From Odontesthes bonariensis (taxonomy: Eukaryota; Chordata; Actinopteri; Atheriniformes; Atherinopsidae), in contig NC_134515.1 of assembly GCF_027942865.1 (NCBI RefSeq), positions 24,760,227-24,824,226 of the forward strand: a stretch of DNA of 64,000 bases. The letters are read 5' to 3'. The notes under the pieces were generated by a model. That model saw only the letters and a list, made by a program, of their open reading frames with translations. It did not search any database and was not told where the DNA came from. A program made the translations under genes and the position numbers. Positions 21,165 through 39,290 of this stretch are shown here, piece by piece. Every line of letters begins with the position of its first letter. Positions within the stretch are counted from its first letter, which is position 1.

Positions 21165-24100
21165 ATGGCATTCAATGTAAACGCAGCAGGTGGATCTCTG
21201 ATGGAATACAGTAAGTAAAGATAACAACTCAACAAAATGTAGCTTTTTTATGACTAATTTCAAGTCTAATCAGCTACAAGTGGGATTTTGCCTTGCCAAA
21301 CGTTGTGTTAAAAGGCATCTCAAATCTGTCAGAGGAGCGGCTATTTTTACTATAATGTCCTGATGACAGACTTGCAGTGCCAAGCAAGGATTAGACACCT
21401 CTTATCTATTTAGGTGTCAAAGTGCAACCTAGATTTGCTAGAGACAACAGACACAGACAAAGACTGTAAGAGTATTAAAATGTTTACTCACCTCAGAAAA
21501 CTCTGAAATCTAAAATGTATACTCTGCATTTTGAGAGCAAATTAGTTACAGTCAAAATGCTGATTACATGTGACCACGTGTTTGTGTGATTACACATTTT
21601 AACTCTTTCCTTTTCCCCTTGAAATAACTACAGTAAAAGCGCCAAGAGCAAAATACACAATAGTAGGAGAAGCTATACGACATGTCATCCCTGGACATAT
21701 GCAATGCTCAATCGGCTGTGGAGGGGAAACCTGCAAGTACGACAACCCAAGTTACTGGAGTGAAGAGCAACAGGCCATAAAAGGCCTCTACTCATCCTGG
21801 TAAATTATCATTATTACTTTGTCACTTTTCCAAATAATCTCTAATAGGTCGACGGAGAAAGGTGCGGAGCTGTATCTACCCTTCATACACCTTTCTGACT
21901 GTTTCTCTGTTGTTTTAGGATTACTGACCAGCTTCTTGCTATGTCCAGACCTTCAACAGAAATCATTGAAAAGTATAACGTTATTGATCAATTCATAAGG
22001 TATTTGTTTTAACGTTTGCAGCTCTCAGTCTCTCTAAGAAAGCAGAGGAATTGGGAATAACGGACTACTCTGTGTGTTTACTTGAAGGAATGGTATTAAA
22101 ACCGTGATCAACCTACAGATACCCGGAGAGCATGCGAGCTGTGGAAAACCCCTGGAGCCGGAGAGCGGGTTTTCATACCACCCAGAGGTCTTCATGGAAA
22201 ACAACAGTACGTATTGAAGCAGGTCTTTATTCGAAATACAAATTGTTATATAAGGGAAACTAAAACTGCTACAATTTCAGTTTACTTCTACAATTTTGGC
22301 TGGAGTGATTACGGCGTGGCCAACCTCACCACGATGCTGGACATGGTGAAGGTGATGTCCTTTGCACTGCAGGAGGGGAAGATAGCAGTCCACTGTCATG
22401 CCGGTCTTGGCAGAACAGGTAGATTTGTAAAATAAGACTGATCTTTAATCTACACACCATGACTCCGAGTTTATTGTTGTCTTTCTCTTGCCTGCAGGTG
22501 TGCTGTTAGCATCTTTCTTGGCCTATGCCACCAGAATGACTGCTAACCAGGCCATTTTGTATGTGCGTGCCAAACGGCCAAATTCCATCCAGACCCGCGG
22601 TCAGCTGCGCTGTGTCAAAGAATTTGTTCAGTTTCTTGTCCCTTTGAGAAGCGTGTTTTCCTGCGCTGAGCCTCGATCTAACCCAGTCACCCTGTCCCAG
22701 TACCTGAACCGCCAGAGAAACATATTGCATGGCTCTGAGAGGAAGCAGTTGAGGCACCTACCTAAGATTGTGCAGCTAGTGTGTGGGCTGCTGCTGGACA
22801 TTGCAGAGAATCGGGAGGTGATTGAGGAGGATATTCTGGAAGCCCCCGATATTCATGACATAGAAATGACTCTTAGTGTCATCGAGCAAATGGAACCCGA
22901 GTTGTATGAAAAAAAGCTCCGCTTGCCTGGTTCGCCCACCTTACCCAGACATTTCAATGAGCCACCCATCTTCTACCATCGCAAAAGTCTGAGCTACAGT
23001 GAGTCTGACTTGAGGCGGCTGGGCTCACAGTTAAACCTCCTAACACAACCTCACCTGACCTCCATTTCTAAGTCGGGGGCTGCTTTCCCAGCATCCCTGA
23101 GTGAAGGTGGGAACAGTAACCGATCTGATCTGACTCACAACTCAGCAGGTTCCCTCTGGCAAGTCAAGAATGAGGAAAGCCAAAAAGATGGAACATTTGT
23201 GCTGAGGAAACTGAAGAGGAAAACAATTCAGCGAAGTGAGTCAGTGGGAGACACTCAACCTATCAAGAAGGGCAGCATGTTGTCCAGATGGAAGGCAAAG
23301 CAGAGAGAACATCTGTCAATAAATGTGCCAGCATCTAAAGGTAGAGAGGAGGAGCATTCAGAGGTTCCCTATATCACTCTGCAGTCAGAGTTGTCTCCAG
23401 AATCCAGGAGGTTGCTTGTGGCACAGGCATTGGCAATGGACCTTTTACTTGATGGGCAAGAAGAGCACAAGAGCAAATTGTTGGCCTGGCAGGTAACTAA
23501 TGCACAATAGTAGCAAATGGTATTTATAGAAGACTTGTAGAAATGCAGCAAATGTTAGAAAACTATTTTTTTAACATAAAATGCCAGCTGGGTCCTGCAT
23601 GACAGACTGCAGATAATAGTCTCACTGCTACAGTCCAGTGAAAGACCAAACCCGGGCTAGGTTAATTCTGAATTGGTGTAATAACACAGAAACGTAACAG
23701 CAGTAACACGCTGCGCCTGCATACATCTCCTCAGTGTGTGTTAAGTGTCTAACTCGAGTGCCTAAATGTGTGCAGGCAGAGCTGAATCAAGGCGGCGCCT
23801 GGGTGAGGCTGTGCATGGAGCGAGACCCCTTCATCTTGACTGGACTCATGTGGGCCTGGCTGGAGCAGCTTCAAGAGCCAGTCATCTCGGTCCATGACGC
23901 CAAATCCCTAAACCCTGACAATACCGATGCTCAAACTGTTCTCGACACACTTGGCCAGGTCAGACCTCACTGTGTTCCGATTCCAATTTGACAGAAATAC
24001 CACAAACCATTGTAAAAGTGTTAAGTTTAACCCGAGCTGTAATCTCCTCTCAGCCCCCCAAAGAAACATTAACCTGCATACTCGAGTGCATGGCTCAGAT

Positions 24101-24395
24101 GCTGACAATATCAAAAGAGGTCGAGGATGCTTTTCTGTGTCGTACCATCAAGGCTTTCACATGGGTAAGAAAACCAATCAACCTAATCAATTCAAATTTG
24201 TTCAAACCATCATTTCACTTTCACATAATTGGTTTGTTTCAGCAGATCTATTTTGCATTTTCACAGATGGACATTAATTCAGAGGATGGGAGCAAAGTGT
24301 GTGAGTCTATGACTACAGTCCTGCGGTGTGTGCTCGAGGACATGAGATATACAGCCATCAAAGCAGAGAATACACCAATGTCTCCCTTGCCTTGA
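21165..24395 (+). CDS. ptpdc1: Protein tyrosine phosphatase domain-containing protein 1
   Basis: Nine coding exons: 21165-21210, 21634-21799, 21919-21999, 22088-22206, 22281-22418, 22498-23492, 23776-23958, 24054-24164, 24243-24395. They total 1992 nt, 663 residues, somewhat shorter than the human protein. The dual-specificity-type phosphatase domain covers roughly residues 20-250. The active-site loop HCHAGLGRTG has Cys176 and Arg182 (CX5R), and a WxD loop in NFGWSDYGV supplies the probable general acid Asp147. 'RAKRPNSIQTRGQL' downstream is characteristic of PTPDC1 and distinguishes it from CDC14. The long C-terminal region is serine-rich and probably disordered. PTPDC1 has been linked to cilium length and centrosome function. 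The start (MAFNVNAAGG) is chosen because it alone gives the phase needed by exon 2. The last acceptor is ambiguous (CAGCAG). Confidence 0.88.
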
Positions 24396-24532
24396 ACATG
24401 AGTACAGCCAGTCTTGTATGTGAGGTGCACTGCGTGCATGACTAAGAAAAAAAAATTATTCCGTGCCTTTGTGTCAAAATGATTTAATGTGTAAAAAGCC
24501 ACATTTGTTAGCATCGGGTTAAAACAGATGTT

Positions 24533-24538
24533 TTTATT
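24533..24538 (-). terminator. Candidate poly(A) signal of the F-box/WD gene
   Basis: AATAAA on the minus strand, about 340 nt beyond the stop codon of the fbxw12-like gene. It lies inside the likely 3' UTR of the converging ptpdc1. Confidence 0.4.
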
Positions 24539-24806
24539 AAGTTGATGATAACAAATACATAACTTATTTGCATTTTTATCTCAGTCTAGAGCGGAGGTGA
24601 CACATTAAAGAAATAGTGAGCAGAATATTCTATGCAACACATTATGCCTTAAACCTGGTCACCTGAGTTATTTCTTAACAAGCATGTTCACACATACCAT
24701 TGTGTTTCCTAACTGTACCCAGGATACATTCTCTTCTGTTTTTGTAAACAAGGTCCAACCGAAAAACATTCTGTTTCGAGTCAACAGTGCGTGATAAGTA
24801 GTTGGT

Positions 24807-24812
24807 AATAAA
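24807..24812 (+). terminator. Candidate poly(A) signal of ptpdc1
   Basis: AATAAA on the plus strand, 412 nt after the ptpdc1 stop. An ATTAAA near 24604 is an alternative. Use of the AATAAA would make ptpdc1 and fbxw12-like transcripts overlap. Confidence 0.35.
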
Positions 24813-24873
24813 ATCAAATGTTCCTCTTTCCAGTGGGTGGTGTAAGCTGCAGGCGAGCGTTTTCCTGTGATGC

Positions 24874-27800
24874 TCAAGATGTGAAAAAATAAGCTTTTAG
24901 GACGTCTTTCCCATCCTTCCCTTCTACTGAGGCCACAATGCTGGAGTAGTCACAGGCGACGAGAGTGAACCCTCTACCACAGATTGACAAGAAAATGAGG
25001 AAAAATGTCAGATTATATCTGTGTCACGTCAAAGACAGAGAGAACGCTGCGATTCAGTTATACATCAAGGTCGAGAAATAGAACAGAATGCAGTACCTGG
25101 ACATTGTGTGAGAGCCTCCCAGTAAGTGGTACTGACTCTCCAGGGTCAGCCCATGGTCCTTGTCGTTCCTCCAAGTCAACACTCGTAAGGAGAGGTCCTG
25201 CGAGGCTGTCACCACACGGAAACTATCCTGTAAATATGAGGAGAACAAGAGAGATGAACCAATTGCAATTTGGATTTTTCTTTCAAAGGTCCCACCTGCT
25301 GATTCTGACTTTTTTTCTGAGAACTATAATCAAGTACATACTACAATTCAACATTCAACTGTTAAAAATCACTTTTACATTTTCTCCAAATCTGCAAGAG
25401 GCTACCGGGTCTTCTTTCAATTTGCTGCAATTTCTCGAATTGAGGTATTTGTTCAAAATCGAACCAAAGAGGAATTACAGCAAATCCCCCATATACACCA
25501 GACATATAATTACTTTTTTTTTTTTTACTTATCTTAAATAAAAAAGTGCTTTGAAGAACAGGATAACACTTTATTTTTAAAGCTATAGTACTGTTTTTAT
25601 ACTTTGGGGACTGAAAACTAGATGTACCGCATACATGCAGAGGAATGAAACCTTTAATGAACCCTTAAGTTGCACGGAGGTGATGTGCTAAACTGCATAC
25701 AACTAAGAACAAGAACAAAGAGGAAATTTCTCTGAACCGTAAATGAGAAACAGCCTACCACACATATGGAGGAGATGGGCATAGTGTGATCTTTAAAGCT
25801 AGAAAGCAGGGCTCCCTTCAGTGAGTACACCAACAGCTGCTCATCAGCTGCCACCACTATGCAGTTGCTGCTCTTGGCCTCCAGAAGGATTTCTGAGGAC
25901 CTGGTGTGCAGCGTCAAGGGGAAGGACTCCACCTGCTGGACTAAAAAGGACGAGAGGCTCAAATTAGTCATGGTGAATTCAAGTCTGTACTTTATTATTA
26001 TTATTTTTTTTTTTTACATGTGGATAAGATAAGAAGTTAAAGGAGTGGTATGACAGTCCAAATGATGACCCCCACTTGAAAAGCATCTGCGAGTGCACTG
26101 TATTCAGGTTTACTCAGGTTGCTACAGGTGGAATGACTGGCATGTCTTACTTCTGTTTTCTCTTGAAATGCCCCCCGAAATATCACCGACCAATGAACAA
26201 ACTCTATAGCATTTGTATTACAAATGTAGTGCTGCCGTGCCAGAAGGACTTGCCAACTGAGTATTGTTTCCTAATGATCAGGGATTGGATCTGAAGCAGT
26301 TTTCAAGTAATTATGCACATCAGGCCTCACCCTGGATCTCTGACTTGTACTTCGTCTTTTTAATGCCGATGTCGAAAACAGTGAGGGCTTTGTTGCGTCT
26401 GTGTTGACTGTGGTGGATGATGGCCAGTCTGGCAGGCTGGGTGGGTATGAAGACAGCAGCCTGGCACCCGGTGACTGGCACAGACAGGCACAGAGGATCT
26501 TCGTCTTCAGACGGAGAGGTCAGACTCTCAGTGTAGATCACCTGGCAACAAACCAAAACACGGAGGTCCACAACGCATGTGTAAATGGTTTCCTGCTTTA
26601 ATATTTATTTCCCTGTGTTATTTGCACTGAGGTAATGTGGTAGAAGAAAACACAGAAACAGACCAGAGCAGGAAACACATGCCGTCAACCACAAATACCT
26701 TTGGACTTAAGTCATCATTGTCCTTAGTTCCAGCAGTGATCCATTTCTTGTCAGGTGAAACCTGAAGTGTGTTGACTTTAAAGGTGTCACACACCATTAT
26801 GTTGGACATTTCAGTCAAAGTTGAATCAGCTAGTGTGCGCACTGATCCCTGACTGGTTCCAACCTGGAAGAGAGTAGAACAAAACCAAATGAAAAAAATC
26901 CCCCAAAACTCCTAAATGATTTTTAAATCTGTAGCCAGGTAACTTTATAAGCAACTTACTGTCAGGAACCAATCATTGTTTATGTTGTACTGCAGTAATG
27001 CACAGTGTGGGGATGCAGTAGAAAAGGAGGCCATCTCCTGGCCAGTCTGGCTTCTCCAGGTCTTGATGAGGCCTGTACAGTCTGACGTGATCACGACTTC
27101 ACGCTTCTCATCACAAATGATCTCGGTCAACTCACTCTGCACAGGACTACACCACAGGACCTCGGACTGAAGAAAAGAAAAAAAAAAGCTTCTGTGTCAT
27201 GTTCCAATTGTTTCACTGGGGTTGCAAATGATGTAATATAATTTACCGGCTTAGTTCGAATAAAGGCAAAGAAAAAAGAAAAAAGTAGAGGCTACAAAAC
27301 CAATTTGTGTCGGAAATTAAAGCTAATGTCAATATCTATGTGCACCATCACACACGCATCTCATTTCCGGCAGATAAACAGCAAGAAAACATGTTGCAAA
27401 GACACAAAGAAATAGTGTTGTATGACTGCTGAGTATGCACGATAATGCCGAAGATGTTACACTGACACTTTGGATGTTCCAAGCTCGGACTGTGCCATCA
27501 GTGGAAGCGCTGCAGACGATGGGGCTGTTGTTACGGAGGTCTGGAAGATGGCTGGAATTCCCCTGCAGGTATGCCAAGCCTACCACCTTGCCTGATCAGA
27601 CCAGATGTTTCACACAGCGATACGATGCGAGGCATAACAGAGTCATGCACAAGAGATTCCTGATATAAAAGAGGAGGAAACATACCCGTGTGCCCTCTTA
27701 GGCTTTTGCAAATGTATGCCCCTGTCCGACCTTTTGTCATTTTCATCTCCAGGTGGCAACGCCGCAAAAAGTATGTCTTCCACGAGTGATTCACATCTTC

Positions 27801-29615
27801 ACTCCGTGTGGCAGCGGGGTTACAGAAACTCCAGCGCTGCAGACACATCCTCCTGCGGGGAACGCACAACTGGAAGGTTTCTTTCTATTGCTAAAACAGA
27901 AGCCCATGTTGACAAAACTCTAACTAATTTCTCATGGCTTTACCACAAAATGCATTAAGTTATCACAAAATCTGGGAATTCTTCTCATTTATTCCACATC
28001 ACCTAAAAAAGCTAAATCTTCATATATTTGCACCACATGCTTCAGATGCTAACACACAGTGTTGGAAAGAAAACTGTTCAACGTATCATAATGACAGATT
28101 TTGCACCATAAATAAACTGGCAGTCATTACAAAGACAGCAGATTGTAATTTCAAAGCCTACTAAGCGGTGCTGTTTTAAGTCACGGTGAAGTTTGCATTA
28201 TTTCTGTCAAAATGTGGATGGAGCACAGCAAGAGGGCGGCTGTAGCTCAGGAGGAAGAGCAGTCACCCACCAATCGAAAGGTCGGTGGTTCGACTTCGGC
28301 TTCCCTGGGCTACATGTTGAAGTGTCCTTGGGAAAGACACTGAACCCCACGTTGCCTACCGATAAATCCATCGGTGTATGAATGTGTGTGTGAATGATTA
28401 GAAAGCACGTAGTGTGTGTATAGATGCTGTATGAATGTGCGTGAATGGGTGAATGTGGCATGTAAGTGTTAGAAGCGCTTTAAGTGGTCAGCTAGACTAG
28501 GAAAGTGCTATACAAGTACAAAGAGAGGAGAATGGCAGAGGGAGGAGGACTACAAGCAGTGATCTGTGGGGGCTAAAATGATGGAGTACGTTGTGAACCT
28601 CTTGATCTTTCTTCGAGAGAGGCTCTCCGGCATCTGTGGCACAAATTTTGAAGTGCGATAACCGCGTTTCATGAATGTAAATGAAAGCAATGTAAAACTT
28701 TGGATGGACCGCATTTTAGAGACTAATGAAGATGGAAGGCAGGCAAACTGTAACCTATGTATATTTTCATCTTTATGAATGAAAGTTTTGTGGGGAGAGA
28801 TTTCTCCTGTGGATTTCTAGGGTTAGTCCAGGCACTCCAGAAGATGCGTACACACCAGATCTTTATTTTGGAGTATTATCAATGATCTAAAATCTAGAGG
28901 AATTCAAACAATAGTTTAAACTTTTGATATTTCAAAACTAAATGACTGTATGCAAAAATATAGGGGGGGGGGGAAGTAAAGGACACTGAAGTAAACTGCT
29001 GCATATCTGATTCAGTTTCGATAAACTGAACATCTGTTATTAAAGTGAAATCGTGATCATTCAAGCTTTAAATACTCACAGTCAGTTTATTATGGTGGCG
29101 TGGTATGAGTGTGGCTGCTTTTGTGAGCATTGTCACTCCTGTTATTTCACAACCTTACTTTGAGACATGTGTGGAATGTTTTGGTGGTTTGACCCGGAGG
29201 TGAGACGAACATTTTTGGCGAAGATGCGCGCTGATAATGAAGACTGAAGACTTTTTGAGGGAGAAAAAAAAAGTGGTTTCTGTATTGACCCAAGTACCTG
29301 TTCGCACTTGAATAGAAATGTAATGCAAACATCATTCACACAAGCATCAGCTCGGGCAGTGAATTGAAAACATACCGAAAGGGCTGATAACTCACCTCCA
29401 CAACCATGGACTCTCTGCAGTTTCGTGCCACTCCTGAAAGTACACAAAAGAAATCAAACACTAATGATTTCCAGGATATTTCTTTCGGCGACTTCCGCAA
29501 ATCAGAAACAGCTTACTTTACACACGCTTGACGCTTTGATTAAATCTTCTTCGTCCAGAAATGTAAAAATGTGTATTAAACAGTCACTGATAAGATGCTG
29601 GTGATGGTGATCCAT
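24874..29615 (-). CDS. fbxw12: F-box/WD repeat protein, FBXW12-like
   Basis: Ten coding exons on the minus strand: 29517-29615, 29396-29433, 27686-27852, 27467-27591, 26960-27166, 26699-26863, 26331-26541, 25759-25940, 25097-25227, 24874-24973. They total 1425 nt, 474 residues, against about 464 in human FBXW12. Residues about 6-46 form an F-box (LIHIFTFLDEEDLIKASSVC, then WLWRRMCLQRW), which would bind Skp1 in an SCF ubiquitin ligase. The rest is a diverged WD/beta-propeller: 'LRGHTGKVVGLAYL' near residue 100, 'STDGTVRAWN' near 135, and 'LQVSPDKKW', the last matching FBXW12. Substrates are unknown. A SINE lies in intron 2. The gene is convergent with ptpdc1 and divergent from wnt7a. Orthology rests on remembered similarity, not a search. 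Confidence 0.8.
28236..28522 (+). mobile_element. tRNA-derived SINE
   Basis: The pol III A-box region TGTAGCTCAGGAGGAAGAGC (28241-28260) and B box GGTTCGACTTC (28287-28297) mark a tRNA-like head. A body with tgaatg-rich sequence follows, ending in 'AGTGCTATACAAGTAC', a 3' end common in fish SINEs. It lies in intron 2 of the F-box/WD gene on the opposite strand, and is a different family from the one at 7.2 kb. Confidence 0.75.
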
Positions 29616-30202
29616 ATTGATATCAAATCTTTACCAGCTTCACAGTTTCCGCATCACAACGCCAAGTTTGGGAGAGCTACGGAAGGCGTGCAGGGACAAT
29701 GCGAGTGGTTTCCTTTGAACCTGCGGTGTCTTGACTGCACCACCAGATGTCGCCGTTGTAAAAGGTAGCTGTTTGCTGAGAGGAGCCCGAGACGGAGGCG
29801 CGCAGCAGGTCGCACTCACTGGATGCGTTAGAAAGCAAATGGTGGGATGAATGCTCCTTTTATGCAAAAGCGATGATAATAACAACAAGAATGAAAACAA
29901 ACACATACATAAAATTAAACAGAAATATAAACGATAATAGTTAAAAAAAACCACAACTTTTCACAAATGGCCAATCAAATCGTCTGTCACTAGAGTGCAG
30001 AGAGTAGCCTGTGATTACTCGCTTTGTCTTTACTATTTAAAAATGAATGATTACAGTTGGATCTTGCTTTGTGTTTCTTCGGAGATATACAGACACAGAC
30101 CCCAGTGTATGACCCACCGACTTACTTAATAACCAAATTAATAACAGCCCCAATAAGTCAAGGTGAATCCTCAGCAGGGGACTGTGCGAGCCTGTGTCTG
30201 CT

Positions 30203-30242
<40 letters not shown>

Positions 30243-30622
30243 GAGATTCAGCCCTGGCGGGATTCTTCAGCAGGGCCCCATGTCTCCTGTGAACACGCCC
30301 CAGATAGATGAGGCAGATATATAGCTAAGACCTGCGGGTAGCCGAGGAACTGTGAGACAGAGATAATCGCACTTGCTCACCCTCGAGGGTTACCTGTGAC
30401 ACCCTCGCAATGACAAGCGGTCCGAGCGAAAGGGGGGCATGTAAAGGGAGTCTGGATGGTATCTTATTCGGCGGTTTGTAAAAGTTCCCGAGCGTCCGCT
30501 GCTTTTCGTCATTTTGGACTTCCTTTGGAGTTACCTGTGCCGTGATCGACCGGAGAGCACAAGCGAACCGAGTTATTAATCAGCTCTGCAGATCGTTGCA
30601 TGAAACTGAGAGCTGGGCCGCA
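29616..30622. promoter_or_regulatory. Divergent promoter interval, fbxw12-like and wnt7a
   Basis: The two start codons are 1.0 kb apart and point away from each other, so this interval must contain both 5' UTRs and promoters. It includes a (GT)n tract at 30206-30239. No clear TATA box stands out for either gene. Confidence 0.5.
30206..30239. repeat. (GT)n microsatellite
   Basis: About seventeen GT units, about 380 bp upstream of the wnt7a ATG. Confidence 0.95.
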
Positions 30623-37738
<7,116 letters not shown>

Positions 37739-37772
37739 GAATATTTATTGGATGGTGTGTGTGTGTGTGTGT

Positions 37773-37803
<31 letters not shown>

Positions 37804-39290
37804 AGAGATGATGTTTTCATGGACCAATTTTACAAAAAAGGCTGTTTTTGCAGCCTTTTAATACACAATGAGCAACTACTGTGTTGTGTAAACAGCGAGC
37901 AGAAGATGGGTCGTCATGGTTCTTTTTGCACACAAAGCCTTTCAGCCCTCTTCTGGGGCGGTTCGTTGGGATGCAGTCTCGAAATGGCGTTACAAAACAC
38001 TGTTAAGGGAAAAATTTGACCCTGGCCAATGGGACTGGGTGACTGCAGTTTGAGTCACTGAAGCAAAATGTCAAGACTTTAAGCTATATGGACGTCTACT
38101 GACTTTTTCACTGTTTGGACTTTGCCAATGCAAATGAATTATGGTGGATGTGATGCTGGGCAGGACACACTGCTGAAGTCCTCACCCCCTGTGCACAGAT
38201 GAAATGACACAGCCATTTGGAATATTTAACATACTGTATTTAGAGAATGAAAATTATTACTATTAATTTATTCTATAAAGAACTACTGATTTTGTCCATT
38301 ATGGATCAAAAATAACTAAATGTCATGAGGTTTTAGTTTATTAAGCAATGGAACAATGTCCACAGTTAACACACTGGATTTAAATCTTCCTGGGAAAAGA
38401 TGTCACTTTGTAGAATAATATTGTTCCAGAGGGAACCGCTGTGGGCTACACAAACTGAACTTCTTGCCTCCTTATGAGTTTGTCTTCCCTCTTTTTGCTG
38501 CTAGTCTAGAAACTCCCACTTGTTGAGGTAGAAGGCTAAATGCTGTCATGGCTCTCTTCAGAGGCAAGACTCACTTCAAGCTGATTTAACGGGAATCACT
38601 GATCAAAAACACAGGCACATTTTCCACGTTTGGTAAATATTGGTTATAGATTATATATTTGTAAAAGCCTATTTTTATATGAATGTTTTATTTATATCTT
38701 TTTTTTTTCTTTCTTTTTTTTGCATATTCAGTGTTGCATACAGACCCTGACATTTGTTTTTAAACCCCGGTGAAAAAAAGCTGATACATGTAAGTTGGCC
38801 CAAGCTGTCACTGCCTTAGTTGTATATTGTAAGAGATAGAAACTGTTTGTATGTGTCTGTGTTCAAACGTCTGTGTTTACTGCATTTCATGACTACTACT
38901 GATGGAATACAGGAACAGAATAACACTAACAAGACATCATTTTCATTATTGCCTCCTTGCACATCACTGACGTATCAATCTGTTCACGACAAAAATGCAA
39001 ATACCATTAAGAAATAACCTAAGGGGAATGTTTTGCTACCTTTGAAACAATATATTCGAATAGTTGTGATATCGTGTAAATATATGGAGAATTTGTTGAG
39101 CTTTTGTGCAATTAATTGTCTTAATTGCTCATTAGATGCGAATAGATTAACTACTAGAGTGATTATACTTATTTTAAAGTATACGCAACACTGAATCTTA
39201 CTTCAATTAATGGTATCCATGTTGAAGTTTGCGCCACTGTAATGCACTTTAAGGATGCAATGAGGTAAAGATAAATGTTGTCTAATACCA
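37739..39290 (+). other. Likely wnt7a 3' UTR
   Basis: AT-rich sequence with poly-T runs and ATTTA-type segments follows the wnt7a stop and resembles a long Wnt 3' UTR. No canonical AATAAA is obvious, so the end is not fixed. Confidence 0.4.
37755..37803. repeat. (GT)n/(GTGC)n microsatellite
   Basis: A GT run with one C interruption grading into GTGC units, starting 17 bp after the wnt7a stop codon, so within its 3' UTR. Confidence 0.95.

Noticed and set aside
21130..21210. Alternative ptpdc1 start (ATG at about 21137, reading MTVRLSECSYG)
   Set aside because: Its phase at the GTAAGT donor does not match exon 2; only the ATG at 21165 keeps the frame.
25005..25541. 178-codon plus-strand ORF
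   Set aside because: It is antisense to exon 9 of the F-box/WD gene and runs into AT-rich intron sequence.
28236..28310. Functional tRNA gene
   Set aside because: The tRNA-like head is continuous with a SINE body and does not fold into an intact cloverleaf by eye.
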